From: Pseudooceanicola nanhaiensis | Lineage (GTDB): Bacteria > Pseudomonadota > Alphaproteobacteria > Rhodobacterales > Rhodobacteraceae | Reading direction: 5' to 3' | DNA length: 64,000 nucleotides | NCBI RefSeq assembly: GCF_020171315.1 | Contig: NZ_JAIUZP010000001.1 | Coordinates: forward strand, 952,963 to 1,016,962 | In this document: positions 22,175-32,080 of the stretch, in pieces | Numbering within the stretch: the first letter of the stretch is position 1 | How the letters are laid out: each line of letters begins with the position of its first letter | Position numbers and translations under genes: made by a program | The notes under the pieces: model-generated | Database searches by the model: none | What the model was told of the DNA's origin: nothing | Seen by the model: the letters and a program-made list of their open reading frames with translations, nothing else

Positions 22175-23311
22175 ATGTCCAGCACCCAATCCTACGAAGA
22201 CGCCGGCCCTGTCGAACGGGACTGGCGCGATGCCATCTCCTCCATCGAGGAGATCCTCGACGACGCCCGCAACGGCCGGATGTTCATCCTCGTCGATCAT
22301 GAGGACCGCGAGAACGAGGGCGACCTCGTCATTCCCGCGCAGATGGCGACGCCCGAGGCGATCAACTTCATGGCGACCCACGGGCGCGGGCTGATCTGCC
22401 TCACGCTCACCGGCAAGCGGGTGGACGAGCTGAACCTGCCGCTGATGGCCTCGCACAACTCTTCGCGCCACGAGACGAACTTCACCGTCTCGATCGAGGC
22501 GCGCGAAGGGGTCTCCACCGGGATTTCCGCCCATGACCGCGCGCGCACCGTCGCCGTGGCGATCGACGCGGGCAAGACCGCGGCCGACATCGCGACGCCG
22601 GGCCACGTCTTCCCGCTGCGCGCCCGCGAGGGCGGCGTGCTGGTCCGTGCCGGCCATACCGAGGCCGCAGTGGACGTCAGCCGCTTGGCCGGGCTCAACC
22701 CCTCGGGCGTGATCTGCGAGATCATGAACGAGGACGGCACCATGTCCCGCCTGCCGGAACTGGTGGCCTTTGCCCAGCGTCACAACCTCAAGATCGGCAC
22801 CATCTCGGACCTGATCAAATACCGCCGTCGCCACGACAACCTCGTGCAGGTTTCCCGCGAGGAAGAGATCGAGGCCGAGTTCGGCGGCACCTGGACCCTG
22901 CGCGTCTATACCGACGCCATCGAGGGGGCCGAGCATATCGTACTGATCAAGGGCGACGTGTCCGGGCCCGAGCCGGTGCTGGTGCGGATGCATGCCCTCG
23001 ACCCGCTCAAGGACGTGGCGGGCCTCGGCCCGTCGGGCCGTGCGGATGAATTCCGCGACGCGATGAAGATCATCGCCGAGGAGGGCCGGGGGGTTCTCGT
23101 GCTGCTGCGCGACACCCATATGAAGCTGAACGCCGACGCCGGTGTCTCGCCGCAGGTGCTGCGGCAGTACGGGCTGGGGGCGCAGATCCTCACCTCGCTC
23201 GGGATCAGCGCCATGACCTTGCTGACCAACCACGGTACGCCCTCGGTCGTCGGTCTGGATGCCTACGGGCTCGATATCGCCGGCACCCGCCGCATCAGTG
23301 GAGACAAGTGA
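22175..23311 (+). CDS. ribB: 3,4-dihydroxy-2-butanone 4-phosphate synthase with degenerate GTP cyclohydrolase II domain (RibBX type)
   Basis: Makes the four-carbon unit of riboflavin from ribulose 5-phosphate. The 378-residue protein has the RibB domain ([15 protein letters not shown], then [24 protein letters not shown]) in residues 1-220. The C-terminal half aligns by pattern with GTP cyclohydrolase II ([16 protein letters not shown], then MTLLTNHG), but the place of the zinc-binding Cys cluster reads [17 protein letters not shown], with no Cys. It should therefore lack cyclohydrolase activity. Such RibBX proteins are known in Proteobacteria. GAGGTGACCC precedes the ATG, and ribH follows 1 base after the stop. 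No FMN riboswitch was recognised upstream. Confidence 0.93.
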   Translation: MSSTQSYEDAGPVERDWRDAISSIEEILDDARNGRMFILVDHEDRENEGDLVIPAQMATPEAINFMATHGRGLICLTLTGKRVDELNLPLMASHNSSRHETNFTVSIEAREGVSTGISAHDRARTVAVAIDAGKTAADIATPGHVFPLRAREGGVLVRAGHTEAAVDVSRLAGLNPSGVICEIMNEDGTMSRLPELVAFAQRHNLKIGTISDLIKYRRRHDNLVQVSREEEIEAEFGGTWTLRVYTDAIEGAEHIVLIKGDVSGPEPVLVRMHALDPLKDVAGLGPSGRADEFRDAMKIIAEEGRGVLVLLRDTHMKLNADAGVSPQVLRQYGLGAQILTSLGISAMTLLTNHGTPSVVGLDAYGLDIAGTRRISGDK

Positions 23312-23312
23312 C

Positions 23313-23852
23313 ATGGCCGCAGCCGAACAGCATTACATCCTGCCGCGCGGCAGCTTCGACAAGCCCGCCAAGGCGCTGATCGTCGTCTCGCCCTACTACA
23401 AGGACATCGCGGACGAGCTGATCGCCGGGGCCCGCGCCGAGATCGAGGGCTGGGGCGCGACCCATGACCTGATCGAAGTGCCCGGCGCGCTGGAGATCCC
23501 CACCGCCATCGCCATGGCCGCGCGGATGTCGAACTACGACGCTTTCGTGGCGCTCGGCTGTGTCATCCGTGGCGAGACGACCCACTACGAGACGGTCTGC
23601 AATGACAGCTCGCGCGGGCTGACGCTGCTGGGCCTGCAGGGGCTTTGCATCGGCAATGGCATCCTCACGGTCGAGACCCGGGAACAGGCGCTGGTCCGCG
23701 CCCGCGTGGCCGATCAGAATAAAGGTGGCGGTGCGGCGGCTGCGGCCTTGCATTTGCTGGCGCTTTCGCGCAAATGGGGCGCTCCGCGCGAAGGCGTCGG
23801 ATTCCGTCCCTCGGACGAGGTCCAGATCGCCAGCGGCACCACCACGGCCTGA
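23313..23852 (+). CDS. ribH: 6,7-dimethyl-8-ribityllumazine synthase
   Basis: Condenses the RibB product with the pyrimidine to give lumazine. The 179-residue protein shows the family motifs VPGALEIPTAIAMAA, the active-site segment GCVIRGETTHYETVCNDSSRGL with its catalytic His, and GILTVETREQALVRA. The ATG lies 1 base after the ribB stop, and nusB follows 12 bases after its own stop, so ribB, ribH and nusB form one operon. A longer frame upstream overlaps ribB and is not used. Confidence 0.97.
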   Translation: MAAAEQHYILPRGSFDKPAKALIVVSPYYKDIADELIAGARAEIEGWGATHDLIEVPGALEIPTAIAMAARMSNYDAFVALGCVIRGETTHYETVCNDSSRGLTLLGLQGLCIGNGILTVETREQALVRARVADQNKGGGAAAAALHLLALSRKWGAPREGVGFRPSDEVQIASGTTTA

Positions 23853-23864
23853 AAAGCGAACACC

Positions 23865-24344
23865 ATGACCGAAGGACCCGCCCTCTCCGGCAACCAGAAG
23901 CGCAAGATGCGCAGCGCCTCGCGGCTCTATGCCGTGCAGGCCCTGTTCCAGATGGAACGCTCCGGCCAGACGGTCGAGGCTGTCTGCCGGGAGTTCGAGG
24001 ATTTCCGGTTCGGCGCCGTCTATGACGGCGACGAAATGGCGGAAGGCGACCTGTCGCTGTTCCGCAAGCTGGTGCGCGACGCGGTGAACCATCAGGCCAA
24101 GATTGACCAGATGACCGACCGCGCGCTGGTGGCCAAATGGCCGATCGCCCGCATCGACCCGACCCTGCGCGCGCTCTTCCGCGCCGCCGGTGCCGAGTTC
24201 GTCGAGGGTGAGGCCCCGCCGCGCGTCGTGATCGTGGAGTTCGTCGATGTGGCGCGCGCCTTCTTCCCGGAAAGCAAGGAGCCGAAGTTCGTCAACGCCG
24301 TGCTCGATCACATGGCCCGCGAGGCCAAGCCCGAGGCGTTCTGA
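23865..24344 (+). CDS. nusB: Transcription antitermination factor NusB
   Basis: NusB joins the antitermination complex on ribosomal RNA operons. The 159-residue all-helical protein has the family pattern ASRLYAVQALFQME at the start, an Arg-rich helix for BoxA RNA, and the C-terminal EFVDVARAFFPESKEPKFVNAVLD signature. It is the last recognised gene of the ribB-ribH-nusB operon. The downstream membrane protein gene has its own ribosome binding site after a 108-base gap. Confidence 0.97.
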   Translation: MTEGPALSGNQKRKMRSASRLYAVQALFQMERSGQTVEAVCREFEDFRFGAVYDGDEMAEGDLSLFRKLVRDAVNHQAKIDQMTDRALVAKWPIARIDPTLRALFRAAGAEFVEGEAPPRVVIVEFVDVARAFFPESKEPKFVNAVLDHMAREAKPEAF

Positions 24345-24452
24345 CCGCCTCGCGCATCGCCCTCCGCCTGCGCATTTGGTCGCGGGGGAGGGCTGCGGCT
24401 TGATATATTGGCAATTGAATGTATCTTGTTTCCCGGAGACAGGAGTCGTTCC

Positions 24453-24764
24453 ATGCCCAAGCTCATTCGCCTGTACATCACCCATGTCCTCATCGGTTTC
24501 GGCGTTGCCGCGCTCTTCGTGGCGGTGCTGATCGGCTTCAACGTGGCCAACCTGCGCCATCTGGTGAGCAGCACCAACGGCGGCCTACTGGCCGTGTTCC
24601 TGCTGTGGTTCTCCAACGGGATCGTCTTTGCGGGCGTGCAGTTCGCCATCGCGGTCATGCGCCTGCGCGAGGATGACGGCCCCTCGGGTGGCAAGCACCA
24701 GCCGATGCTGTCGCGTGTCCTGCATCCTGTGCGGGCCGAGGCCACGGCAAAGCCGCGCCGCTGA
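24453..24764 (+). CDS. Small membrane protein with two predicted transmembrane helices, function unknown
   Basis: A 103-residue protein with an AGGAG ribosome binding site 7 bases before its ATG. Two hydrophobic segments are evident: about residues 8-28 (THVLIGFGVAALFVAVLIGF) and about 43-68 (LLAVFLLWFSNGIVFAGVQF). The C-terminal tail is basic and Pro-containing. It follows nusB on the same strand. No family was recognised; the hydrophobic profile, start signals and coding bias make it a likely real gene. Confidence 0.8.
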   Translation: MPKLIRLYITHVLIGFGVAALFVAVLIGFNVANLRHLVSSTNGGLLAVFLLWFSNGIVFAGVQFAIAVMRLREDDGPSGGKHQPMLSRVLHPVRAEATAKPRR

Positions 24765-24787
24765 GCAGGGCTGCCAAGATGCGCCGC

Positions 24788-24811
24788 GCCCGCTGGGGCG
24801 GGGTCTTTTTC
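24788..24811 (+). terminator. Weak Rho-independent terminator after the nusB region
   Basis: A short GC stem (CCCGC-TGGG-GCGGG) followed by GTC and five T. The stem is only 5 bp, so termination may be incomplete. Confidence 0.4.
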
Positions 24812-24832
24812 ATGGATCTTAAGAGCTTGAAG

Positions 24833-24993
24833 TGGCGGGCCCGCACGCGACCGTTTGGTTGACGCATTCCCGAGGACCTGTTCATACAGGTGGGCGCCAG
24901 GTAACCGAACCAGGGCTCGGACAGAGCCAGCTCCCTCGGATTTGCTTAAGGCCACCGGAATGTAACCGTTCACGAGAAGGGCAGCACCCGCCA
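24833..24993 (+). ncRNA. Structured RNA, possible 6S RNA (ssrS)
   Basis: A closing stem TGGCGGG (24833-24839) with CCCGCCA (24987-24993) brackets about 161 bases. Inside are nested pairings: GGTT/AACC and CATTCC/GGAATG (24857-24870 with 24957-24967) and CCGAGG/CCTCGG (24869-24874 with 24933-24938, competing by two bases). Two local hairpins are also present: ACCTGT-TCAT-ACAGGT and GGCTC-GGACA-GAGCC. Size, the long closing stem and the segment GCTTAAGGCCACCGGAATG, which resembles the 3' side of enterobacterial 6S RNA, suggest the RNA polymerase-binding 6S RNA. No protein gene fits this gap. It could also be another structured RNA; strand is inferred from the pairing and that resemblance. Confidence 0.5.
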
Positions 24994-25094
24994 AGGCCTG
25001 ACATAGGCCTCTGACAGGGGCGCGACAAGGGGGCAGGTGCATTCCGTCGTGCACATCTCGCTCGCGCAGAGGTGTCTGCTGCGCTCTTGCCTCT

Positions 25095-25109
25095 GTTCAC
25101 CTTATGTTC
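25095..25109 (+). promoter_or_regulatory. LexA box of Rhodobacter type upstream of mmcB
   Basis: GTTC (25095-25098), seven bases, GTTC (25106-25109): an exact match to the direct-repeat operator of Rhodobacter LexA, ending 13 bases before the mmcB start codon. mmcB is known as a LexA-controlled damage gene in other alphaproteobacteria. Confidence 0.75.
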
Positions 25110-25122
25110 ATATGATGGCGTC

Positions 25123-25584
25123 ATGAGTGACGCGCTGCTTCCCCCGATCCCGCCCCAGCCCGGCCAGCTGATCGCCCGGGGCGTCTGCCGCCTGCTGGCG
25201 GGCTACGATTTCGCCTGCCTCGAGGAATTCGTGCCAGAGCGCGGCCGCCGGGTCGACGTCATGGCCGTGGGCCCCAAGGGCGAGATCTGGGTGGTGGAAT
25301 GCAAGTCCTCCCGGGCCGACTACATGTCGGACGCCAAGTGGCAGGGATACCTGCAATGGTGCGATCGGTTCTTCTGGGCGGTGGATGGGGATTTCCCGGT
25401 GGAGATCCTGCCCGAAGAGACCGGGCTGATCATCGCGGATGCCTATGGCGGGGAAATTGTCCGCATGGCGCCAGAGGACAAACTGGCCGGTGCGCGCCGC
25501 AAGGCGCTGACGCTGAAGTTCGCCCGCGACACGGCGCGCCGCCTGCAATCCTACCGGGATCCGCAGGGCGGCGTGTCGCGCTGA
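25123..25584 (+). CDS. mmcB: MmcB family DNA repair protein
   Basis: The 153-residue protein matches the MmcB family: the core LEEFVPERGRRVDVMAVGPKGEIWVVECKSS has the D...E-x-K arrangement of PD-(D/E)XK nucleases, followed by DYMSDAKWQGYLQWCDRFFWAV. MmcB is required for resistance to mitomycin C in Caulobacter and belongs to its SOS regulon. The ATG at 25123 is preceded by a perfect GTTC-N7-GTTC LexA box, which supports SOS control here. It is convergent with the small gene that follows (1 base between stops). Confidence 0.92.
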   Translation: MSDALLPPIPPQPGQLIARGVCRLLAGYDFACLEEFVPERGRRVDVMAVGPKGEIWVVECKSSRADYMSDAKWQGYLQWCDRFFWAVDGDFPVEILPEETGLIIADAYGGEIVRMAPEDKLAGARRKALTLKFARDTARRLQSYRDPQGGVSR

Positions 25585-25585
25585 C

Positions 25586-25792
25586 TCAGCGCTTCTTCTT
25601 GCTCTTGCCGCCGAGCTTCTCGGCAGCGGCAGCGGCGGCGCGGATCTCTTCGGCGATCTCCAGCGCCTCGTCAGGGTCGAAATCCATGGGGATCTCGGTG
25701 CCGCCCGCTTCGATGAAGAGGCGGACCATGCCCTGGTCGGTCGGACCGATCTGAAGATTCGCTTCGATGTCGCGTTCTGTGTCGATGCCCAT
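25586..25792 (-). CDS. Conserved small protein (DUF6324-like)
   Basis: A 68-residue soluble protein beginning MGIDTERDIEANLQIGP, with MVRLFIEAGGTEIPMDFDPD, a helix rich in Ala and Glu, and a basic Lys-rich tail. I recall closely similar short proteins in Rhodobacteraceae, annotated as DUF6324. No function is known. It converges with mmcB, the stops being one base apart. GGAGAGCGTC upstream provides the ribosome binding site. Confidence 0.8.
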   Translation of the reverse strand: MGIDTERDIEANLQIGPTDQGMVRLFIEAGGTEIPMDFDPDEALEIAEEIRAAAAAAEKLGGKSKKKR

Positions 25793-26308
25793 GACGCTCT
25801 CCTGATTGAATGCGACTGGCTATCGCGGACGGGCAAAAGTTGCAAGATCCGGCGTCTTGGGGCCGCGGTACCCGGGGGCGACTGACGGTATTCTTCGGTT
25901 CTGCAGGTGCATTCAAGGTGGAAAAAAGACTGCCATTTCGGGCCGTTGGCTGGAAGGTTCGTGAGAGGCTTCGCTTGTATACAGATGCGGGCGCGCGGTG
26001 GAGGATCACGGCGCAGAACCACGTAAGTAGTTGACTTTGCATACATATGAAGATGCGTGACACTTCCTGTAAAACGGCGTAAAACAAGATTGCTTGGGGG
26101 ACGCCCGTGGCAAAGACATACTTTTGCCACAATTGGGAAACATCCTGAGATGGTTAACCAGTGTGCCTCCGGTTTTGTTTTGGGGAGGCAGGCAGAGGCC
26201 TCATCCTCTCGCGTCAGCGGCGAGACGATGGAACGCAGGCCGGGGAGGGGGCACGATCCTTGATTGCGCCGCCTCTCCTGCTCAACGCAAAGGCCAGAGC
26301 CAAACGGG
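25793..26308. other. Gene-free stretch upstream of an orphan terminator and tRNA-His
   Basis: No open frame here has coding character, and AT content is higher than in the neighbours. A hairpin with 8-bp arms (26107-26114 with 26123-26130, GTGGCAAA/TTTGCCAC) and a TTGACT hexamer at 26031 are visible, but no convincing complete promoter. Together with the terminator at 26309 this stretch could hold an unannotated RNA. Confidence 0.5.
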
Positions 26309-26346
26309 CCCGCGCTTTCCTCGTTGGATCGCGCGGGTTTTCTTTT
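26309..26346 (+). terminator. Orphan Rho-independent terminator
   Basis: CCCGCGC (26309-26315) pairs with GCGCGGG (26331-26337), followed by TTTTCTTTT. No protein gene lies upstream on this strand for over 700 bases, so it may end a small RNA. Confidence 0.55.
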
Positions 26347-26453
26347 ACCGCGCAGGGGGAAGGGCGGGCGCAAAGCCGCCGTCGGGGAAGGCGAGATTTT
26401 TCCGTTACACTCTCTTGCATTCATCGCGAGAGGGCTGTATTTCGCCCCCCAGT

Positions 26454-26530
26454 GCCGCCTTAGCTCAGTTGGTTAGAGCGCTGGATTGTGGATCCAGAGG
26501 TCTCCCGTTCAAACCGGGAAGGCGGTACCA
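26454..26530 (+). tRNA. tRNA-His (GTG), lacking G-1
   Basis: Complete cloverleaf with anticodon stem CTGGA/TCCAG around loop TTGTGGA (anticodon GTG), D-arm GCTCAGTTGGTTAGAGC and T-arm GTTCAAAC, with encoded CCA. The acceptor begins at G1 pairing with U72, position 73 is A, and the base before G1 is T, so there is no genomic G-1. This is the alphaproteobacterial form in which HisRS reads U72/A73. Confidence 0.95.
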
Positions 26531-29123
<2,593 letters not shown>

Positions 29124-29145
29124 GCGATGCGGATGGGATGAGAGG

Positions 29146-29178
29146 CCCCGCGCTGCCGAAAGGTAGCGCGGGGTTTTT
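29146..29178 (+). terminator. Rho-independent terminator of katG
   Basis: CCCCGCGCT (29146-29154) pairs with AGCGCGGGG (29165-29173), with an inner CC-GAAA-GG step, followed by five T. Confidence 0.92.
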
Positions 29179-29323
29179 CGTATCTGCCGGGGCAGGGGGC
29201 TTGCGTCTGCCGGTCTCGGGCTCTCGCCATGGCGGATCACAGGAGGTCCCGACGGCGCACCGCGCCTTGTCGGCGCGGGCCGTCACGCTATGTCCGGTGG
29301 GCGGGGGGCGACGCGGGCGCTGC

Positions 29324-29620
29324 TCAGTCCCTCAGGTCGAGGCTGTCGCGCAGGGCGCCGCTTGCGCTGTCATAGACGAGGATCTGCTGATCGTCGGTCA
29401 CCACCGCGATCCAGCCCGTACCGAAGGTGATCGCCTGCGCACTCGCGCCCTCGGGCAGGGAAATCGCCTCGGGCAGCTGTGGCAGGGCCGGGCCGGCCGC
29501 GGGAGTGGACCAGAAACGGATGACAATCAGCGCAATGAGGATTATGAGGCCCACGATCATTGTCCCGGTGAGCGCCGTCACAAGGCGCCGCAGGAACCGA
29601 AGGTTCGCGGGTTCGTTCAT
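29324..29620 (-). CDS. Small membrane-anchored protein (DUF6476-like)
   Basis: A 98-residue protein with one N-terminal transmembrane helix (LVTALTGTMIVGLIILIALIVI, about residues 11-32) and a small extracytoplasmic domain ending in a beta-propeller-like repeat, GTGWIAVVTDDQQILVYDSASGALRDSL. I recall this family (DUF6476) next to RluA-type genes in Rhodobacteraceae. A longer start at 29647 (MEDNPQQQE, 107 residues) is possible, but it would overlap the first codon of the divergent pseudouridine synthase gene; the MNEP start is taken as the conservative choice. Function is unknown. Confidence 0.75.
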   Translation of the reverse strand: MNEPANLRFLRRLVTALTGTMIVGLIILIALIVIRFWSTPAAGPALPQLPEAISLPEGASAQAITFGTGWIAVVTDDQQILVYDSASGALRDSLDLRD

Positions 29621-29645
29621 CTCTTGCTGCTGAGGATTGTCCTCC

Positions 29646-30680
29646 ATGGACCTTGACCGCCTTGTCGTCACCATTGCCGCGGACCCGCCGCCCCGCCTTG
29701 ATAAGGCGCTTTCGCGGGATGTGCCAGAGAGCGCCGCGCTCTCCCGGACCCGGCTGGCCAAGCTGATCGCGGAAGGCGCCGTGAGCCGTGGGGACGAGGT
29801 CCTCAGTGACCCGAAAACCAAAGTAGCCGAAGGGGAGGTCATCGAGATCACGATACCGGTACTTCACGACACGCTGGTCGCCCCCGAGGCGATCCCGCTC
29901 GACATCACCTACGAGGACGAAGACGTCATCGTGGTCAACAAACCCGCGGGCATGGTCGTCCATCCTGCGCCCGGCTCGCCCAACGGCACGCTGGTGAACG
30001 CCCTGCTGGCCCATTGCGGCGACACGCTGTCGGGCATCGGCGGCGAGAAGCGGCCCGGCATCGTCCACCGGATCGACAAGGACACCTCGGGCCTGCTGGT
30101 GGTGGCCAAGAGCGACCGCGCCCACCATGGCCTTGCCGCCCAGTTCGAGGCCCACAGCGCTGAACGCGCCTACCAGGCGATCTGCTACGGCGTGCCCGAT
30201 GCGGCTGATCCCCGGCTGCGCGGCATCCGTGGCACCTCCTTCGAACAGGGCGGTGTGCTCAAGATCACCACGCAGCTTGCCCGCCACCGGCACGACCGGC
30301 AGAAACAGGCGGTCTTCTTCAACACCGGACGCCACGCCGTCACCCGCGCCCGGGTGGAGGAGACCTTCGGCACGCCGCCCACGCTGGCGCTGCTGGAATG
30401 CCGGCTGGAAACAGGGCGCACGCATCAGATTCGCGTCCACCTCGCCCATGTCGGCCATGGCCTCGTGGGCGATCCGGTCTATGGCGGCACCCGCAAGCTC
30501 TCTCCCCGTGCCGTGAACGAGGCCGCCATCGCCGCGGTGAACGCTTTCCCGCGTCAGGCGCTGCACGCGGCCCTTCTGGGCTTCGAACATCCCGTCACCG
30601 GGGAAATGCTCCGCTTCACGGCGCCTCTGCCCGCCGATATGTCCCGCCTGCTGGACACCCTGCGCGGCTCACCGAGCTGA
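29646..30680 (+). CDS. rluD: RluA family ribosomal RNA pseudouridine synthase (RluD-like)
   Basis: Isomerises uridines in 23S rRNA. The 344-residue protein has an N-terminal S4 RNA-binding domain (ALSRTRLAKLIAEGAVSRGDEVL) and the catalytic domain with HRIDKDTSGLLVVAKS containing the catalytic Asp, then LETGRTHQIRVHLAHVGHGLVGDPVYGG. These are the RluA-family motifs and the order fits RluD. The ATG at 29646 is preceded by AGGATTGT; the TTG at 29637 is an alternative. The gene is divergent from the DUF6476-like gene and precedes rpoH, a common order in Rhodobacterales. Confidence 0.93.
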   Translation: MDLDRLVVTIAADPPPRLDKALSRDVPESAALSRTRLAKLIAEGAVSRGDEVLSDPKTKVAEGEVIEITIPVLHDTLVAPEAIPLDITYEDEDVIVVNKPAGMVVHPAPGSPNGTLVNALLAHCGDTLSGIGGEKRPGIVHRIDKDTSGLLVVAKSDRAHHGLAAQFEAHSAERAYQAICYGVPDAADPRLRGIRGTSFEQGGVLKITTQLARHRHDRQKQAVFFNTGRHAVTRARVEETFGTPPTLALLECRLETGRTHQIRVHLAHVGHGLVGDPVYGGTRKLSPRAVNEAAIAAVNAFPRQALHAALLGFEHPVTGEMLRFTAPLPADMSRLLDTLRGSPS

Positions 30681-30776
30681 CACATCGACGTGAGTCAGCG
30701 GTAACATCGGGCCTTTTTGCGTCAGATCCCGGCCTTTCATGCGTTAAGCACGGGTAACCCAAGAAGACCCACGGCG

Positions 30777-30806
30777 CTTGAACCGGCGTCACAGGCACCC
30801 TATCTG
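30777..30806 (+). promoter_or_regulatory. Likely rpoH promoter
   Basis: CTTGAAC at 30777-30783 and TATCTG at 30801-30806 are separated by 17 bases (counting from TTGAAC), 49 bases before the rpoH start. The same sequence also reads as CTTGAA with CCCTATCT, which resembles heat-shock promoters, so autoregulation by RpoH is possible. Confidence 0.5.
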
Positions 30807-30854
30807 GATGTTAAAGCCTCTTACATGAGGCGCAGAGACGAGAGAGAACGGGAC

Positions 30855-31751
30855 ATGAGCAACTACGCCAATCTGCCGGCCCCGACGCCGGAAGGCGGGA
30901 TGAACCGCTACCTTCAGGAGATCCGCAAGTTTCCCCTCCTGGAGCCCGAAGAAGAATACATGCTGGCGAAACGCTGGGTCGAGGATCAGGACACGCAGGC
31001 GGCGCACCGCCTGGTGACCTCCCACCTGCGTCTCGCGGCCAAGATCGCCATGGGCTACCGCGGCTATGGCCTGCCCCAGGCCGAGGTGATCTCCGAGGCC
31101 AACGTCGGCCTGATGCAGGCGGTGAAACGCTTCGACCCGGAGAAGGGCTTCCGCCTCGCGACCTATGCGATGTGGTGGATCCGCGCCTCGATCCAGGAAT
31201 ATATCCTGCGGTCCTGGAGCCTCGTGAAGCTCGGCACCACCTCGGCGCAGAAGAAACTCTTCTTCAACCTGCGCAAGGCCAAGGCCCGCATCGGCGCGCT
31301 GGAAGAGGGCGACCTGCGTCCGGAACACGTCAAGCAGATCGCCAATGATCTGGGCGTGACCGAGGAGGAAGTCACCTCGATGAACCGCCGGATGTCCGGC
31401 GGCGATGCCTCCCTGAACGCCACCGTCGGCTCGGACGCCGACAGCACGATGCAATGGCAGGATTGGCTCGAGGACGAGGACGCCGATCAGGCCACCGACT
31501 ACGAGGAGCGCGACGAGATGACCGCCCGCCGCGAGCTTCTGGTAGAGGCCATGTCGGTGCTCAACGACCGCGAGAAGGACATCCTCACCCAGCGGCGCCT
31601 CTCGGACGAGACGGTGACGCTGGAGGACCTCTCCTCGCAATACGACGTCAGCCGCGAGCGCATCCGCCAGATCGAGGTTCGCGCCTTCGAGAAGCTGCAA
31701 AAGCGCATGCGCGAACTGGCCTCCGACAAGGGCATGCTCCCCGCCGCGTAA
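30855..31751 (+). CDS. rpoH: RNA polymerase heat-shock sigma factor RpoH (sigma-32)
   Basis: Directs transcription of heat-shock genes. The 298-residue protein lacks region 1.1, has region 2 with GFRLATYAMWWIRASIQEYI, the RpoH box QKKLFFNLR (about residues 132-140) that distinguishes RpoH from other sigma factors, and region 4.2 with [20 protein letters not shown]. The ATG at 30855 follows GAGAGAACGGGAC. An upstream promoter with CTTGAA and TATCTG elements is present. A copy of the dispersed repeat family 1 follows and supplies a terminator-like hairpin. Confidence 0.97.
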   Translation: MSNYANLPAPTPEGGMNRYLQEIRKFPLLEPEEEYMLAKRWVEDQDTQAAHRLVTSHLRLAAKIAMGYRGYGLPQAEVISEANVGLMQAVKRFDPEKGFRLATYAMWWIRASIQEYILRSWSLVKLGTTSAQKKLFFNLRKAKARIGALEEGDLRPEHVKQIANDLGVTEEEVTSMNRRMSGGDASLNATVGSDADSTMQWQDWLEDEDADQATDYEERDEMTARRELLVEAMSVLNDREKDILTQRRLSDETVTLEDLSSQYDVSRERIRQIEVRAFEKLQKRMRELASDKGMLPAA

Positions 31752-31768
31752 CGCGCGCGGTGGGCATC

Positions 31769-31843
31769 ATCCACTGTTCGGAAATATCCTCGGGGGGGCT
31801 TGGCCCCGCCGGGGCCAAGGGGGGGCAGACAGCCCCCCTTTTT
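31769..31843 (+). repeat. Dispersed hairpin repeat, family 1, copy B, acting as rpoH terminator
   Basis: Begins ATCCACTGTTC-GG-AAATATCCTCGGGGG, contains hairpin CTTGGCCCC-GCC-GGGGCCAAG (31799-31819), and ends with GGGGGG-CAGACAG-CCCCCC-TTTTT (31820-31843), a good Rho-independent terminator 69 bases past the rpoH stop. Copy A is at 14961. Confidence 0.8.
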
Positions 31844-31884
31844 CATGACCTCGCCACAGGCGCCACCACCAGCAGCATCGCCGC

Positions 31885-31909
31885 CAAAATTCTTGAACCA
31901 AGAATTTTG
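31885..31909. repeat. AT-rich perfect palindrome
   Basis: CAAAATTCTTG (31885-31895), AAC, CAAGAATTTTG (31899-31909), followed by a further AAGAATTTTG at 31912. It is strikingly AT-rich for this genome. Similar palindromes seem to recur in Rhodobacteraceae intergenic DNA. Confidence 0.6.
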
Positions 31910-32024
31910 AGAAGAATTTTGCTTAAATTCTTCCGCGCCCACCCGCAAAGGGATCGCGCCGGTCAAGCGGGTCCCCGCCCCATCACCGCGCATAAAGACA
32001 CCGCGCGACCAGTCGCGGCGCAGC

Positions 32025-32057
32025 AAAAAGGCCCGGCCGCAGCGCGACCGGGCCTTT
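32025..32057 (-). terminator. Rho-independent terminator of pepF
   Basis: Perfect 10-bp stem AAAGGCCCGG/CCGGGCCTTT (32027-32036 with 32048-32057). On the minus strand the hairpin ends in a run of five T, 24 bases after the pepF stop. Confidence 0.85.
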
Positions 32058-32080
32058 CCCATGTCTCGGCAGGCTCTGCC

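Noticed and set aside
26107..26130. GTGGCAAA/TTTGCCAC hairpin as a terminator
   Set aside because: No T-run follows the stem on either strand.
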